Notes: generated by a model from the sequence alone, not told the origin. Shown: positions 52,691 to 62,075, counted from the first letter of the stretch. The stretch is DNA of 64,000 nucleotides from Bacteroidota bacterium (GCA_029237775.1 JAQZBR010000002.1:434001-498000), one strand, 5' to 3'. Numbers and translations are program-made.

Positions 52691-53593
52691 ATGAAACATC
52701 CTGCTTCGAGAATATTTATGATTAAGCCCGTAAAGTTTGGTTATAATGAGCAAACTGCCGGCAGCAATTCTTTTCAGAATAAAACTGAAGAGCAATCAGA
52801 ACTTATCCAGACTGAAGCATTGAAAGAATTCAATGCGTTAACAGCGAAATTGATTACAGCAGGGATAGATGTCCAGATCTTTGAGGACACCATCGATCCT
52901 CATACACCCGATTCAATTTTTCCAAATAACTGGATCTCATTTCATGGGAAAATGATCGTGCTTTATCCGATGCTGGCTGAAAACAGAAGGCATGAAAGAA
53001 GAACAGATATTGTTAATCATTTCAGCGATGCCACCACGAGCGTTTTTGATATCTCCGATGAGGAACATAAGAACACATTTTTAGAAGGAACCGGAAGCCT
53101 TGTTTTCGATTATGAGAACAAGATCGCTTATGCGAATCTTTCTCCACGCTCCGACCGTCAATTGATCACCGATCTTTGCAATTGGCTGAATTATCATCCG
53201 GTAACTTTTAAAGCAGTCGATAAAACTGGTCTCGACATTTATCATACAAATGTATTGATGAGTGTTGGTGTTGGATTTGCGGTAATTTGCACAGATTGCA
53301 TTCCTGACCAGAAAGATCTGAAAAAAGTGATCGGTTCATTTGAAAAAACAGGCCACAAGATCATTCCAATATCCGTTGAACAAATGAATTCATTTGCCGG
53401 AAACATGTATCAGCTTTTCAACACAAACGGTAAAAGCTATATCGTAATGAGTGAACAGGCTTTTTTATCACTTGACAAAAATCAGATCACAGAGCTCGAA
53501 CACTTCGGAGAAATACTGCATTCGCCTTTATATACAATAGAAAAATACGGTGGCGGAAGCGCAAGGTGCATGATAGCTGATGTGAGGAGATGA
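52691..53593 (+). CDS. ctlX: Citrulline utilization hydrolase CtlX-like (amidinotransferase/guanidino-group family)
   Basis: 300 aa pentein-fold enzyme. Family features: RIFMIKPVKFGYNEQTA near the N-terminus, PDSIFPNNWISFHGKM (Asp/Asn pocket), FLEGTGSLVFD, DIYHTNVLMSVG (His) and the C-terminal GGGSARCMIADVRR with the nucleophile Cys293. CtlX breaks down citrulline; the substrate here is assumed by family. Monocistronic, with an exact -7 element directly before the ATG. Confidence 0.88.
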   Translation: MKHPASRIFMIKPVKFGYNEQTAGSNSFQNKTEEQSELIQTEALKEFNALTAKLITAGIDVQIFEDTIDPHTPDSIFPNNWISFHGKMIVLYPMLAENRRHERRTDIVNHFSDATTSVFDISDEEHKNTFLEGTGSLVFDYENKIAYANLSPRSDRQLITDLCNWLNYHPVTFKAVDKTGLDIYHTNVLMSVGVGFAVICTDCIPDQKDLKKVIGSFEKTGHKIIPISVEQMNSFAGNMYQLFNTNGKSYIVMSEQAFLSLDKNQITELEHFGEILHSPLYTIEKYGGGSARCMIADVRR

Positions 53594-53675
53594 GCTTATA
53601 GCCTTTAGGCATTAGTGCCATTCCGGCTTGTTATAATTTTATAATTTATAATTCATCATTTATAATTCCTGAGGT

Positions 53676-54167
53676 ATGCCATCATTTGACATTGTAAATA
53701 AAGTTGACGCGCAATTACTTGACAATGCGATCAATGTTGCACGCAAAGAGATCCTTAACCGCTTTGATTTCCATGGATCAAAAAGCGAGATCAACTATGA
53801 TAAAAAGAGCCTTGCGATAACAATTCTATCGGAAAATGAAATGCGTATGGAAGCTATTACTGATGCGATCCGCTCAAGAATGATCAAACAACACCTGAAT
53901 CCGCTGTGCCTCGATATGGGCAAGGATGTTTCCGCAACCGGTAACATGATCCGTAAAGAAATTAAAGTCCGCGAAGGAATTGATAAAGAGGTCGCAAAAA
54001 AGATCGTCAAGGATATTAAAGATTCCAAACTAAAGGTCTCCGCATCAATAATGGACGATCAGGTACGTGTTACTGCAAAAAAGATAGATGACCTTCAAAG
54101 TGTTATCGCCCTGATGAGAACAGGAAATTATGAGCTTCCACTGCAGTTCGTCAACATGAAGTCCTGA
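53676..54167 (+). CDS. YajQ family nucleotide-binding protein
   Basis: 163 aa. MPSFDIVNKVDAQLLDNAIN, NRFDFHGSKSEI, GNMIRKEIKVREGIDKEVAK and the ending QSVIALMRTGNYELPLQF are diagnostic. YajQ proteins have two ferredoxin-like domains; in Xanthomonas one binds c-di-GMP. Whether this one does is not known. The upstream gap holds AT-rich TTATAATT repeats (53628-53668). Confidence 0.94.
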   Translation: MPSFDIVNKVDAQLLDNAINVARKEILNRFDFHGSKSEINYDKKSLAITILSENEMRMEAITDAIRSRMIKQHLNPLCLDMGKDVSATGNMIRKEIKVREGIDKEVAKKIVKDIKDSKLKVSASIMDDQVRVTAKKIDDLQSVIALMRTGNYELPLQFVNMKS

Positions 54168-54548
54168 TCATTTGCAGAACAGATAGCACAACTTGGGTAC
54201 AAAGATCAGACATCCGACAACAGCAGCCCCTATTGCAGCAAAAAGAACTGCCGCAGCAGAAATATCTTTTACGTTCTTAATGGTTGGATGCAAATTCGGT
54301 GAAACGATATCGGATAAGAATTCAATTGCAGTATTAAAAAGCTCTGCAACAAAAACCAATACAATAGCTATTGTGATCCAGCACCATTCGGTATTGCTGA
54401 GTTTTAAAAAGAATCCCATAGCAACGGCAAGGGCCGCTGAAAATAAGTGAAGCCATGCATTATGCTGTGTAGAAAAAAAGGTGTTTAAACCTTCCATGGC
54501 AAAGCCAATACTTTTAATTCGTTCCCTTATGCTAAACCGTTTATTCAT
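54168..54548 (-). CDS. Diacylglycerol kinase family protein
   Basis: 126 aa, three membrane helices, as in DgkA/UdpK. Signature AELFNTAIEFLSDIVSP followed by VKDISAAAVLFAAIGA, with the acidic residues for the metal site. It phosphorylates diacylglycerol or undecaprenol; which one is not clear by eye. It is one base from the yajQ stop (convergent) and overlapped by the DUF1361 gene upstream. Confidence 0.9.
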   Translation of the reverse strand: MNKRFSIRERIKSIGFAMEGLNTFFSTQHNAWLHLFSAALAVAMGFFLKLSNTEWCWITIAIVLVFVAELFNTAIEFLSDIVSPNLHPTIKNVKDISAAAVLFAAIGAAVVGCLIFVPKLCYLFCK

Positions 54549-55197
54549 GTTGCCCTGTTTTAAAATTCCGGATCATTTCTAATAAGGTCCAGTATGCAGC
54601 TATTAAAAATAGGGAAAAGAAAAATGTTACACCAATCATGCGGGTATTATTTGCCGGATGAAGGCACATTTGAAGAATGTCCGAGAAAAGGGCAACAGGG
54701 TTACTAAGAATATCCCAACTATTCCATCTCGGAAAACGCCCGAGATAGATTCCGAAGCTACATAGTATCATCAGCAAAACTACAAATGCATTTACGATCA
54801 CGGCTCTGAAATACGACCTGAGAAAACGCTGGATCTCAATCAAAGAGGCAAAACCAAGGAGCAGGCCATTCCATGCAAAACTCAGTATAAGGATAAGATC
54901 GAACCAAAGCGGGATCCCCTTTTTCTGATGAAGATGGAAAAGGTCGGTGATCAAATACGGAGAGTTTGGGAAAAACAATAACCAGCCACAAAAAAGCCCT
55001 GACATAAGCAACAGACTCCGATTCTCTTTTTTCAAATCTCTTATAATTATTGAAAGTGCGAACGGGATCCATGCAAGAAAAAGATTCCACGAGAGAAAAA
55101 TATAATGGATACTTCCACTCCACTGGATTCTGACAATCAGTAGAATAATGCAAAACGCTGATGTTACAGCGAGCGTTTTAATAAGTCTGTTGACCAT
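54541..55197 (-). CDS. DUF1361 integral membrane protein
   Basis: 218 aa, six to seven helices. Contains the DUF1361 motif FFPNSPYLITDLFHL and a PLWFDLILILSFAWNG loop. Function unknown. Its stop overlaps the start of the diacylglycerol kinase gene by eight bases, and its start overlaps the upstream 244-aa gene by 20, indicating one operon. Confidence 0.82.
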   Translation of the reverse strand: MVNRLIKTLAVTSAFCIILLIVRIQWSGSIHYIFLSWNLFLAWIPFALSIIIRDLKKENRSLLLMSGLFCGWLLFFPNSPYLITDLFHLHQKKGIPLWFDLILILSFAWNGLLLGFASLIEIQRFLRSYFRAVIVNAFVVLLMILCSFGIYLGRFPRWNSWDILSNPVALFSDILQMCLHPANNTRMIGVTFFFSLFLIAAYWTLLEMIRNFKTGQHE

Positions 55198-55912
55198 GTT
55201 GTTTTTTTTGAGTTTTATAACGTTTGAAAATGAAAATAATTGAAAGTAGAATCAATACTTGTCCAATCGAGAAAAGCCACCAGTTAAAATGTTCAGGAAC
55301 ATAGGTCCTCACTTCATCAAACATCCTGTTGTTACCTGCAGGAGTCCATACTTTTGTATCATTAGAAGCTGAAACAAACACAAGGTAGTCCCACATAAAA
55401 GAAATGATCGCTGTTATGCTCCCAGCAATCAAAAGGAGCCATTCAATGAATGAAAGCTTCACGGTATAACCAAGGCTTTCTAGCCTGACCACAACGGAAG
55501 TAAAGGCTATCATCGACAATGAAAGCATACAAGGAGCAATTACAGGGCCTACCCACGGAAAGGGAATAAGAAAAAGTATATCCCATGTAAACAAAGATGC
55601 GGGCCAGTCAAGTAAAACTTTAAGGAACACATAATAGAAAATGTCCCAGATAGCAAAAGAATATAGAAAGAACGCAAAGCGCTGCAAAGGATTTTTGCCA
55701 CTTAAAACCCCGGCAGCAATAAGCATGATAATGGTAGCAGCTTCTCTGAAAAATTCAGTAATAGCTATATCGTCCGGCACAGGGACCAGCGGAAAATTAA
55801 ACCCTTCAGGATAGTATAACTTGCGTAAATAAACTACGACAGACGTTTCCAGATATCCCATTGCAATACTGAAAGCAGTAAGCCAGGTGAGAGTTTTTAT
55901 TAGTGTTTTCAT
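55178..55912 (-). CDS. Hypothetical integral membrane protein
   Basis: 244 aa, about six helices, with FREAATIIMLIAAGVLSG, FLYSFAIWDIFYYVFLKVLL and a C-terminal charged KRYKTQKKQHGQQ tail. A conserved type of Bacteroidota membrane protein is suspected from the regular helix plan, but no family was recognised. It starts one base before the stop of the LRR fusion gene. Confidence 0.75.
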   Translation of the reverse strand: MKTLIKTLTWLTAFSIAMGYLETSVVVYLRKLYYPEGFNFPLVPVPDDIAITEFFREAATIIMLIAAGVLSGKNPLQRFAFFLYSFAIWDIFYYVFLKVLLDWPASLFTWDILFLIPFPWVGPVIAPCMLSLSMIAFTSVVVRLESLGYTVKLSFIEWLLLIAGSITAIISFMWDYLVFVSASNDTKVWTPAGNNRMFDEVRTYVPEHFNWWLFSIGQVLILLSIIFIFKRYKTQKKQHGQQTY

Positions 55913-55913
55913 A

Positions 55914-58625
55914 TTAATAAATGATATTGACTTTAAGATCGGGCAATGCTTTTGTAAGGATCACAACTTCTTTATTGCTGAAGTAGCTGTTGATATTTAA
56001 TACTTTAAGGTTCTTCATTCTGAAAAGAAAGGAGGTATCTGTATCATCAGTTACGGACAGAGTCAACTCCTCGAGATTTATTAAATTTTTCAAGTAATCA
56101 ATATTCTTAATTTCGTTTCCTTTAATATTTAATGTTTTTAAGCTACTCATACCGGAAAGAAACGAGATATCACTAATTTCATTTCCAGAGATGTCCAGAG
56201 AAACAACCGATATCAAGTTAGCAAGTTCAGAACATGATGTGAGCTGGTTATTGGAAAGATCAAGATCTTTAAGATACCTGAGGCTGATCAATGGCTTTAT
56301 TGAGGCTACCTTATTATTAGAAAGATTTAATCTTTTCAGCGTTGGCATTCCTGAAAGCAAATTTATGTCACTGATGGAATTTGTGGAAAGATCAAGGTCC
56401 TGAATATTGGGGTAAAGATATAAGGGATAAATGCTCGTGAGATTGCAGACAGAAGCATTAAGTTTTGTAAGATCGGGAAAGGATGCAGTCATTACAGAAG
56501 ATGTTTTACCGGCAGATTGACTAGACCTGGTTGAAATTACACTAAGACTTCTGAGCGGATTATTGGAAAGATCGAGGTCCTGAATAGATTGATACACCAA
56601 TAAGTCTTTAAAAAACCGAACCTGAGAAATATTCAAGCGGTTAGAAGATAGATCCAATATCTTTAAATTCGGTAAAAAAGGAAACGTATCACAGTGTTGA
56701 GGGAAACATCCACTCAAATTCAGCCATTCAAGCGACTGGAATTTATTTAAAAATTTTACGGACCTCAAAATATTAAGTGAAATGTCTAAAACCTTCAGGT
56801 TATTTAGTTGAGGCAAAGAAGAAAGATTTGAAACATCGTTTGATGAAATCTTTAGCTTCTCCAGAGATGGAGTCATTCTTAAATTTGAATAGTTCTTGAT
56901 CCTATTTTGTGAAAGATCAAGCTCTTTCAAATTATTATTAGCAGGAAGCTCATCAATTGTTTTTATATAATTATTAGCAAGATTCAATCTCCTTAGCGAA
57001 GGAAAAACCTTTAGTTCTGGAAGTGTATCAAATCCAGTCGCTGAGAGATTGAGTTCAGTCAAAGCAGTTAATTCCCGAATCGGATTCATCGTCCTTAAAC
57101 CGCTTGCGGATAAATCCATTTCTTTAATATCTGACTTCAGCGAAATAATCTCGTTGAAGACGCGTTTTTTCTCAGCACAATACGACTGCCATTCCTTTTG
57201 CTTGTAGTCCTTTAAAAAATTGAATAATTTCAGGTCCAGTGCGGAATTAAAGTCTCTGTAATAAACATTCCTTGAAGAGTTATAGTAATCCCTCGCCTGA
57301 AAATCATCTGCCAATGCTACTGAATCCGGTAATTGGAGAAGTTGCGGAAGATTCTTAAAACTTATATCTACAAGAAAATATTTCTCCAGCTTTTTGTTTT
57401 CATTAATGCACTTGTTAATGTTATAATCAGTAATGATTATATCCCAGTTGGGGATGCAGGAAAATATCAAAAGAAAGTAGATGACAGCAGCATTGGTTCT
57501 GATGAGATACCAATTAGTCCGTTTCTTATATAGCTTTATAAATGTTATTACTAAACCTGAAATACATAGTAAAAGGTAAACGTAGACTCCAATCTTCTTG
57601 TATGACAAGCCGGACTCGCTGATATAAAGATGGTTTCTATAGGCAGTTGACAGGACCATAAAAACATTTTGAATGATCCAGCTATATGCGAGGACACGGA
57701 TTGTTTCATTTTCATTATAGAAATTCAAACCTCCTCTGAAGTAGTATAGCAATATGACAATAGCGAAAACTATTGAAAGGATAAGGATACCGATCGCATC
57801 ATGAACAAAAGCTTTATGCGTGATTCCCTCAGGAAGTCCGCCATCAAAGCACAGGTGATTAAGATCGAGGGAATTTAAAAGAAGCAACAATATATTTAAG
57901 GAGGCGAAAAGAATAATTCCCGAAAGATTCTCCGTATCAATTCTCATCAGGTTATTGAAGACCCCGGGACGGGAAGCCTGTTCAGCATTAAGCTCAAGAG
58001 GAGCAGCAAGATCTGTCCGTATAAAAAATCCCATTGAGGAATTATAAAAGAAACCGTACATAAGGAATAAACCACCTATAGTAAAGAGAATCCATTGCAA
58101 GGAAATGAATTGAAGACTTATATTCTTTGTAAACTCGTAAAATAAGGGGTTTGATGACTGATACATAAAAAAGAAAATCAGCGTGATCAGCATGGGAATT
58201 AATATTAAAAGAAACCGGGTGAGGACCGATCGCTTATATTTTCCGGCAACCTCCTTTTTTTGTCTCTTTCCCCAATCAAGGAACATGAATACGCATGAGG
58301 ATCCTATTGCCATCAGAGAAACGAATGCAGATGTGATAAGGGAAACGGATGGGCTCACACTTACCACGGAAAGTATACCAAGTGAGAATACGTTGGCGAT
58401 AATAGCCAAAGGACTTGAATATAAAAAAATAAAGAAGGATGATAGTAAAGCTCCGGAAGCTATTAATAGCCAATTTCTATTTTGGATAAGAGAGGGTTGT
58501 CTGACGACAAGAGCGCCAAGTAAAGCGATATTGAATATAAAAAAATTAATTCCGGCTGATTGATGATAAAATAAAAAGCTGTAAAGTAAAATACTAAGCA
58601 ACAGTAACCAATCATTCTTTTTCAT
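55914..58625 (-). CDS. DUF4173 (DUF4153-like) membrane domain fused to about 17 leucine-rich repeats
   Basis: 903 aa. The first about 420 residues have about 12 helices and resemble DUF4173: RIDTENLSGIILFASLN, GLPEGITHKAFVHDAIG, LILSIVFAIVILLYYFRGGL and FMVLSTAYRNHLYISE. A linker (about 420-490) leads to about 17 repeats of 22 residues of the SDS22/internalin type (for example LKELDLSQNRIKNYSNL, PNIQDLDLSTNSISDINLL). The repeats end in a cap near residue 900. No signal peptide is needed; the LRR part follows the last helix on one side of the membrane. The partner is not known. Confidence 0.85.
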   Translation of the reverse strand: MKKNDWLLLLSILLYSFLFYHQSAGINFFIFNIALLGALVVRQPSLIQNRNWLLIASGALLSSFFIFLYSSPLAIIANVFSLGILSVVSVSPSVSLITSAFVSLMAIGSSCVFMFLDWGKRQKKEVAGKYKRSVLTRFLLILIPMLITLIFFFMYQSSNPLFYEFTKNISLQFISLQWILFTIGGLFLMYGFFYNSSMGFFIRTDLAAPLELNAEQASRPGVFNNLMRIDTENLSGIILFASLNILLLLLNSLDLNHLCFDGGLPEGITHKAFVHDAIGILILSIVFAIVILLYYFRGGLNFYNENETIRVLAYSWIIQNVFMVLSTAYRNHLYISESGLSYKKIGVYVYLLLCISGLVITFIKLYKKRTNWYLIRTNAAVIYFLLIFSCIPNWDIIITDYNINKCINENKKLEKYFLVDISFKNLPQLLQLPDSVALADDFQARDYYNSSRNVYYRDFNSALDLKLFNFLKDYKQKEWQSYCAEKKRVFNEIISLKSDIKEMDLSASGLRTMNPIRELTALTELNLSATGFDTLPELKVFPSLRRLNLANNYIKTIDELPANNNLKELDLSQNRIKNYSNLRMTPSLEKLKISSNDVSNLSSLPQLNNLKVLDISLNILRSVKFLNKFQSLEWLNLSGCFPQHCDTFPFLPNLKILDLSSNRLNISQVRFFKDLLVYQSIQDLDLSNNPLRSLSVISTRSSQSAGKTSSVMTASFPDLTKLNASVCNLTSIYPLYLYPNIQDLDLSTNSISDINLLSGMPTLKRLNLSNNKVASIKPLISLRYLKDLDLSNNQLTSCSELANLISVVSLDISGNEISDISFLSGMSSLKTLNIKGNEIKNIDYLKNLINLEELTLSVTDDTDTSFLFRMKNLKVLNINSYFSNKEVVILTKALPDLKVNIIY

Positions 58626-58655
58626 ATAATTTGTTTTAGTAGTTGTGAGTCGGCA

Positions 58656-59171
58656 CTAAACGGAATAGTTTAAACCTTTATTACAATTGTGAATAACTTC
58701 AAGAACTCTGATATTCTTATAACACACATAAAGAGGAATCAAGCCTAAAACTCCAAAAGAACAGTCGATCAGCTGCCAGTAAACGGGAATGTGCCTGACA
58801 GCGCCTGCTATAAAGGCGAGTGGAAAGATCATGATACATGCGATCATACCGAATTGAATACACCAGATATTTCGCACCGGATCTTTTAAAGGACCAATGA
58901 ATATCACTGAGATAACTATATGAGCGAAAGCAAGCCAATCGGTGCCGTAAGACAAATATGGGAATTGCAGATTAGTTGTTTTCACTGCTTCATAAATCTT
59001 AATTAGCCAGTTCTGCAAAACATGAGGTAAAAACGATGAATGAGAGCTGATAAACTTCAGTTCGCGTTCAATGGGGAATGCGGTGACTCCACTAAGAATC
59101 AGAAAAACCATAAACAATATGATCATACTTTTTATTTTTTTACGGAGCTTGATTTCAATTTGATCTTTCAT
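58656..59171 (-). CDS. Hypothetical membrane protein
   Basis: 171 aa, about four helices, starting MKDQIEIKLRKKIKSMIILF and containing SYGTDWLAFAHIVISVIFIG and GAVRHIPVYWQLIDCSFG. No family recognised. It begins 10 nt after the Coq4-like gene and is probably in the same leftward unit. Confidence 0.75.
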   Translation of the reverse strand: MKDQIEIKLRKKIKSMIILFMVFLILSGVTAFPIERELKFISSHSSFLPHVLQNWLIKIYEAVKTTNLQFPYLSYGTDWLAFAHIVISVIFIGPLKDPVRNIWCIQFGMIACIMIFPLAFIAGAVRHIPVYWQLIDCSFGVLGLIPLYVCYKNIRVLEVIHNCNKGLNYSV

Positions 59172-59181
59172 AATTAAATTA

Positions 59182-59652
59182 TTAGTATGTACTAAACATT
59201 CTTAGCTGATTTGTTCTCATCTTTACTGCTTCAACAGGATTAATATCGGGAAAGGCCGGTGCTGCTCTTCCTTTTTTAAATTCATACAAAAACATTTTCC
59301 ATTTTTCAGGCATCAGCAAAAAACAGAAAACCGTGGTCATGATCACCGGGATGCTATAATGCCTGTTGCCAAGAAAATAAAATTGCATAGCAGCCTCCCC
59401 TGTTTCGTCCATTTCATAACCAAGGATGATATGCTTGCAATCGTGTTTCACGTAACCAGGAATCAACTTTAAATCTTTCTTTTGCAAATACAGCGCGAGT
59501 TCTTTACCAAGGAGTTGCTCATCCAATTTTAAAAGATCATCCATAGTATATGTGAAATCGGTTTGTTTTCGAAATGCAAGAATTAACGGTAAGGCGATAT
59601 TATGCGTTAGTAGCTCGAGTAGCAACGAGCGAACTTTTTTTAGTTTTGACAT
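59182..59652 (-). CDS. Coq4-like protein with the HDxxH-x11-E metal motif
   Basis: 156 aa. The motif HDCKH (70-74) followed after 11 residues by Glu86 in DETGEAAMQFYFLGN matches the zinc motif of the eukaryotic ubiquinone protein COQ4 exactly. C-terminal hydrophobic helix (about 98-115). Bacteroidota use menaquinone, so a ubiquinone role is not expected; what it does here is unknown. It overlaps the ferritin-like gene by 53 bases at its 5' end. Confidence 0.7.
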   Translation of the reverse strand: MSKLKKVRSLLLELLTHNIALPLILAFRKQTDFTYTMDDLLKLDEQLLGKELALYLQKKDLKLIPGYVKHDCKHIILGYEMDETGEAAMQFYFLGNRHYSIPVIMTTVFCFLLMPEKWKMFLYEFKKGRAAPAFPDINPVEAVKMRTNQLRMFSTY

Positions 59653-60379
59653 TTTTCTGCTCTTTTAGAGTTTTATTGAGTCTGCCGATGGTCTTCTTAT
59701 ATTTCAAACTCATCTTCAGCCAGTATCTTCTGAAGTTATTTCCTCCGGCCTTGAAAGCTTTTTTATGTGCAAACCACACAACAAGAATAGTTGCAAAATA
59801 AAATGCGGTATAAAAAACAATTGATAATAGTTGTGAGGGTAAGCTTTTATTCTGATAGATAATAAAGAAGCGCTCAAATTGAAAATCTATGTGTGAAGCT
59901 TCATCTATAAGAATATCCGTGCAGATCTGTTTTAACAAAACACACCCGGTTGCATCTTTAAGCGACTGATAAAACAGCTGGGCTGTGCTTTCTACTGTGA
60001 TTACGGCAAGTGTCCATAGCTCCATACTTGAGTTGAAATACCGGATCTTTCTGAACAAAGAGTCACCCCAATCTTTTTGGATCCGCTTCTCTCCTATCAG
60101 ATCAAGATATTTACCGAGATTATTTCCGTGCTTTTGTTCTTCTTTAATGAAGAGGCTTACAGCCTTTGGATAAACAGGATCTCCTATCCGGTTAGAATAT
60201 AATGTGCTTGCATGGAGAAGATTCCTGCCTTCGGATGTTTCACCCAGCTGCCAGGCTTGCGAAGAGTTCAGAATTTTATCGCGTTCCCGTTTTTTAATTG
60301 CCGGTGCTATATTCCAGTCAATTCTCCTGACTTCTAAATTTTTCTCAAAGTGTTCCAACCATTGTTGTGACGTTCTCAT
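59600..60379 (-). CDS. Ferritin-like diiron membrane protein
   Basis: 259 aa. A four-helix bundle with a complete carboxylate diiron ligand set: Glu50 (ETSEGRN), ExxH at 81-84 (EQKH), Glu130 (VESTAQ), and ExxH at 160-163 (EASH). Two hydrophobic segments near 183-205 anchor it, and the tail is basic (KKTIGRLNKTLKEQ). Such proteins are oxidases or hydroxylases; substrate unknown. Gene order diiron-Coq4-like suggests a shared lipid or quinone-type pathway. A palindrome upstream (60405-60423) matches one before the regulator operon. Confidence 0.75.
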   Translation of the reverse strand: MRTSQQWLEHFEKNLEVRRIDWNIAPAIKKRERDKILNSSQAWQLGETSEGRNLLHASTLYSNRIGDPVYPKAVSLFIKEEQKHGNNLGKYLDLIGEKRIQKDWGDSLFRKIRYFNSSMELWTLAVITVESTAQLFYQSLKDATGCVLLKQICTDILIDEASHIDFQFERFFIIYQNKSLPSQLLSIVFYTAFYFATILVVWFAHKKAFKAGGNNFRRYWLKMSLKYKKTIGRLNKTLKEQKNVKTKKSSLVATRATNA

Positions 60380-60404
60380 GTTGATTTTTTATTTATTTAA
60401 AAAG

Positions 60405-60423
60405 TACTTTGCATTTCAAAGTT
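60405..60423 (-). promoter_or_regulatory. Operator-like palindrome upstream of the diiron/Coq4 operon
   Basis: On the minus strand AACTTTG-N5-CAAAGTA, followed by CTTTTTAAA; 25 nt before the ATG at 60379. It matches the palindrome at 62740-62758 in arms, spacer length and flank. Confidence 0.6.
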
Positions 60424-60479
60424 AACAGACAAAAAAAATGGTTTTAAGACGGAGCTAAAAGCGGATTACGCTGTGCGAC

Positions 60480-61721
60480 TTACTTAAAACCAAAGATCAA
60501 TGGGAAAACAAACACAACTATGATTGTCCATATAGCGTAAACCGGTAAAAAAGAAGCAATACTCTTTTCCGCTGAATTAACTTCTTTTACATTTTTAAAA
60601 GTTCTAAAAAGCCGGTATGATACAATAAGAAGATTTGTTAATATTAAGACGTTACCTCCTAAAACAGCTATTCTGTTTGGCGTAATTCCCCATTCTGAAA
60701 TCCTGAAAACTATTGCGGATAGAGCAATTCCATTCACCACGATCGTTACTGCAGAGAGTGCAAATAAAATAACAGTTCCGATTTTGCTGTTAGAATTTTT
60801 TGTTTCAGCAACAGAAAAAAGAATGATTGCCATTACACCTATCAACAACACATTGAAGATCAAAAGAAACTCCCTGTCGTTATAAGGATCTTTTCCTGAA
60901 TAGATAATAGCTGAAAGATAGATCACCAGGGTAGTGAGCACCAGCGGGGAGAACACCTTAGCTATGATCGGAGAAACCTTACTTACCAATTGCGGATTCG
61001 AACGCACAAGGTAAGTACCTATTATTGGAGCAGCAGCAACACCCCAGATCACCACATATTTAAAATAGAAATCTTCGATCCTGATCTTTATAAGCTCAAA
61101 CAATCCCATGGTGATTCCTGTCATAAGGCCACCGGCAATTAATATGATAGCAGTCATTACAACAAGGTCGCCATTATAACGTAAAAAGTCGAGACGTTTA
61201 TTAAGGTTTTTAAAATCCCCTCCGGTGAACGCAAAACCCAGTATCGCCCACATAAATAATGGCAGATGAATACAAGCCAGCAAAAGAGTATCGCTTTCAT
61301 AATTAGCAGGCAGAAAATTTATATAGAGAACAGACAACAGAACAGCACAGGAAATAACAACAAGCGGCTTTATTCCATTTTTTTGCTTCCATGCGAAATA
61401 AGCTGCGAGGGCCGGAAAGACGATGAATGAAATATTACGCGGATAAAAATAGTCTTCACTTATGTTCGTAAAATGAGGGATCTTCGCAATGCAACCCGCA
61501 ATAAAAGCAGTGATAATTACGAAGAATAATTCTTTATTTGAGCCCCAGGAAATTTCATCGCTGCCGTAGTTCAACCGCTCATTCCAGATCAAAGCAGTCT
61601 TATGCTCTTTTATTTTTTCATAGATGCGGTTAAACTCTCTTTTAAAAGCATTATGATTTTCCCTGTACATCTTTTCGAGATGTTTTGGGTTGTCGAGATT
61701 GTTTATTATTTCTGTTTCCAT
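60480..61721 (-). CDS. DUF4153 membrane protein
   Basis: 413 aa, about 11 helices, with a soluble N-terminus (about 1-65). DUF4153 traits: LRYNGDLVVMTAIILIAGGL, GVAAAPIIGTYLV and DPYNDREFLLIFNVLLIG. Function unknown. It is the third gene of the leftward unit with the regulator and the 215-aa membrane protein. Confidence 0.85.
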   Translation of the reverse strand: METEIINNLDNPKHLEKMYRENHNAFKREFNRIYEKIKEHKTALIWNERLNYGSDEISWGSNKELFFVIITAFIAGCIAKIPHFTNISEDYFYPRNISFIVFPALAAYFAWKQKNGIKPLVVISCAVLLSVLYINFLPANYESDTLLLACIHLPLFMWAILGFAFTGGDFKNLNKRLDFLRYNGDLVVMTAIILIAGGLMTGITMGLFELIKIRIEDFYFKYVVIWGVAAAPIIGTYLVRSNPQLVSKVSPIIAKVFSPLVLTTLVIYLSAIIYSGKDPYNDREFLLIFNVLLIGVMAIILFSVAETKNSNSKIGTVILFALSAVTIVVNGIALSAIVFRISEWGITPNRIAVLGGNVLILTNLLIVSYRLFRTFKNVKEVNSAEKSIASFLPVYAIWTIIVVFVFPLIFGFK

Positions 61722-61760
61722 TTTTAATTTTTTAAAGTGTGAATACTAAATTGGTTAGGA

Positions 61761-62060
61761 TTAATCTCTTTGTTTCAGAAGTTTCTCCAGGGCATCCAGG
61801 TGCTCATTAAAAGCTTTCTTCCCTGCTTTGGTTACAGAGTATGTGGTGTTAGGCTTTTTACCAATGAACTGTTTGTGCACTTCTATATATTCCAGCTTTT
61901 CCAATGCAGAAATATGTGATGCTAGATTACCATCCGTTATATCAAGCATCTCCTTCATTGAACTGAACTCCACCTTGTCGTTCACCATGAGAATACTCAT
62001 GATCCCCAGCCGGATCCGGTTTTCAAAAGCCTTGTTTAAATATTGTATGTAGTTTTTCAA
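61761..62060 (-). CDS. Winged-helix transcriptional regulator (HTH_34-like)
   Basis: 99 aa, one winged-helix domain: LNKAFENRIRLGIMSILM, FSSMKEMLDITDGNLASHIS (recognition helix) and EYIEVHKQF ... TYSVTKAGKKAF (wing). Such small regulators usually sit beside a membrane protein gene and control it. It lies 15 nt after that gene. The palindromes at 62740 and 60405 are candidate operators. Confidence 0.85.
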   Translation of the reverse strand: MKNYIQYLNKAFENRIRLGIMSILMVNDKVEFSSMKEMLDITDGNLASHISALEKLEYIEVHKQFIGKKPNTTYSVTKAGKKAFNEHLDALEKLLKQRD

Positions 62061-62075
62061 AGTAGTGTCTCTCTT

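Noticed and set aside
53594-53675. Regulatory RNA upstream of yajQ
   Set aside because: Only AT-rich TTATAATT copies seen; no stable hairpin or conserved motif.
59182-59652. Ubiquinone biosynthesis gene
   Set aside because: Only the metal motif supports it; no other ubiquinone genes are seen and the phylum uses menaquinone.
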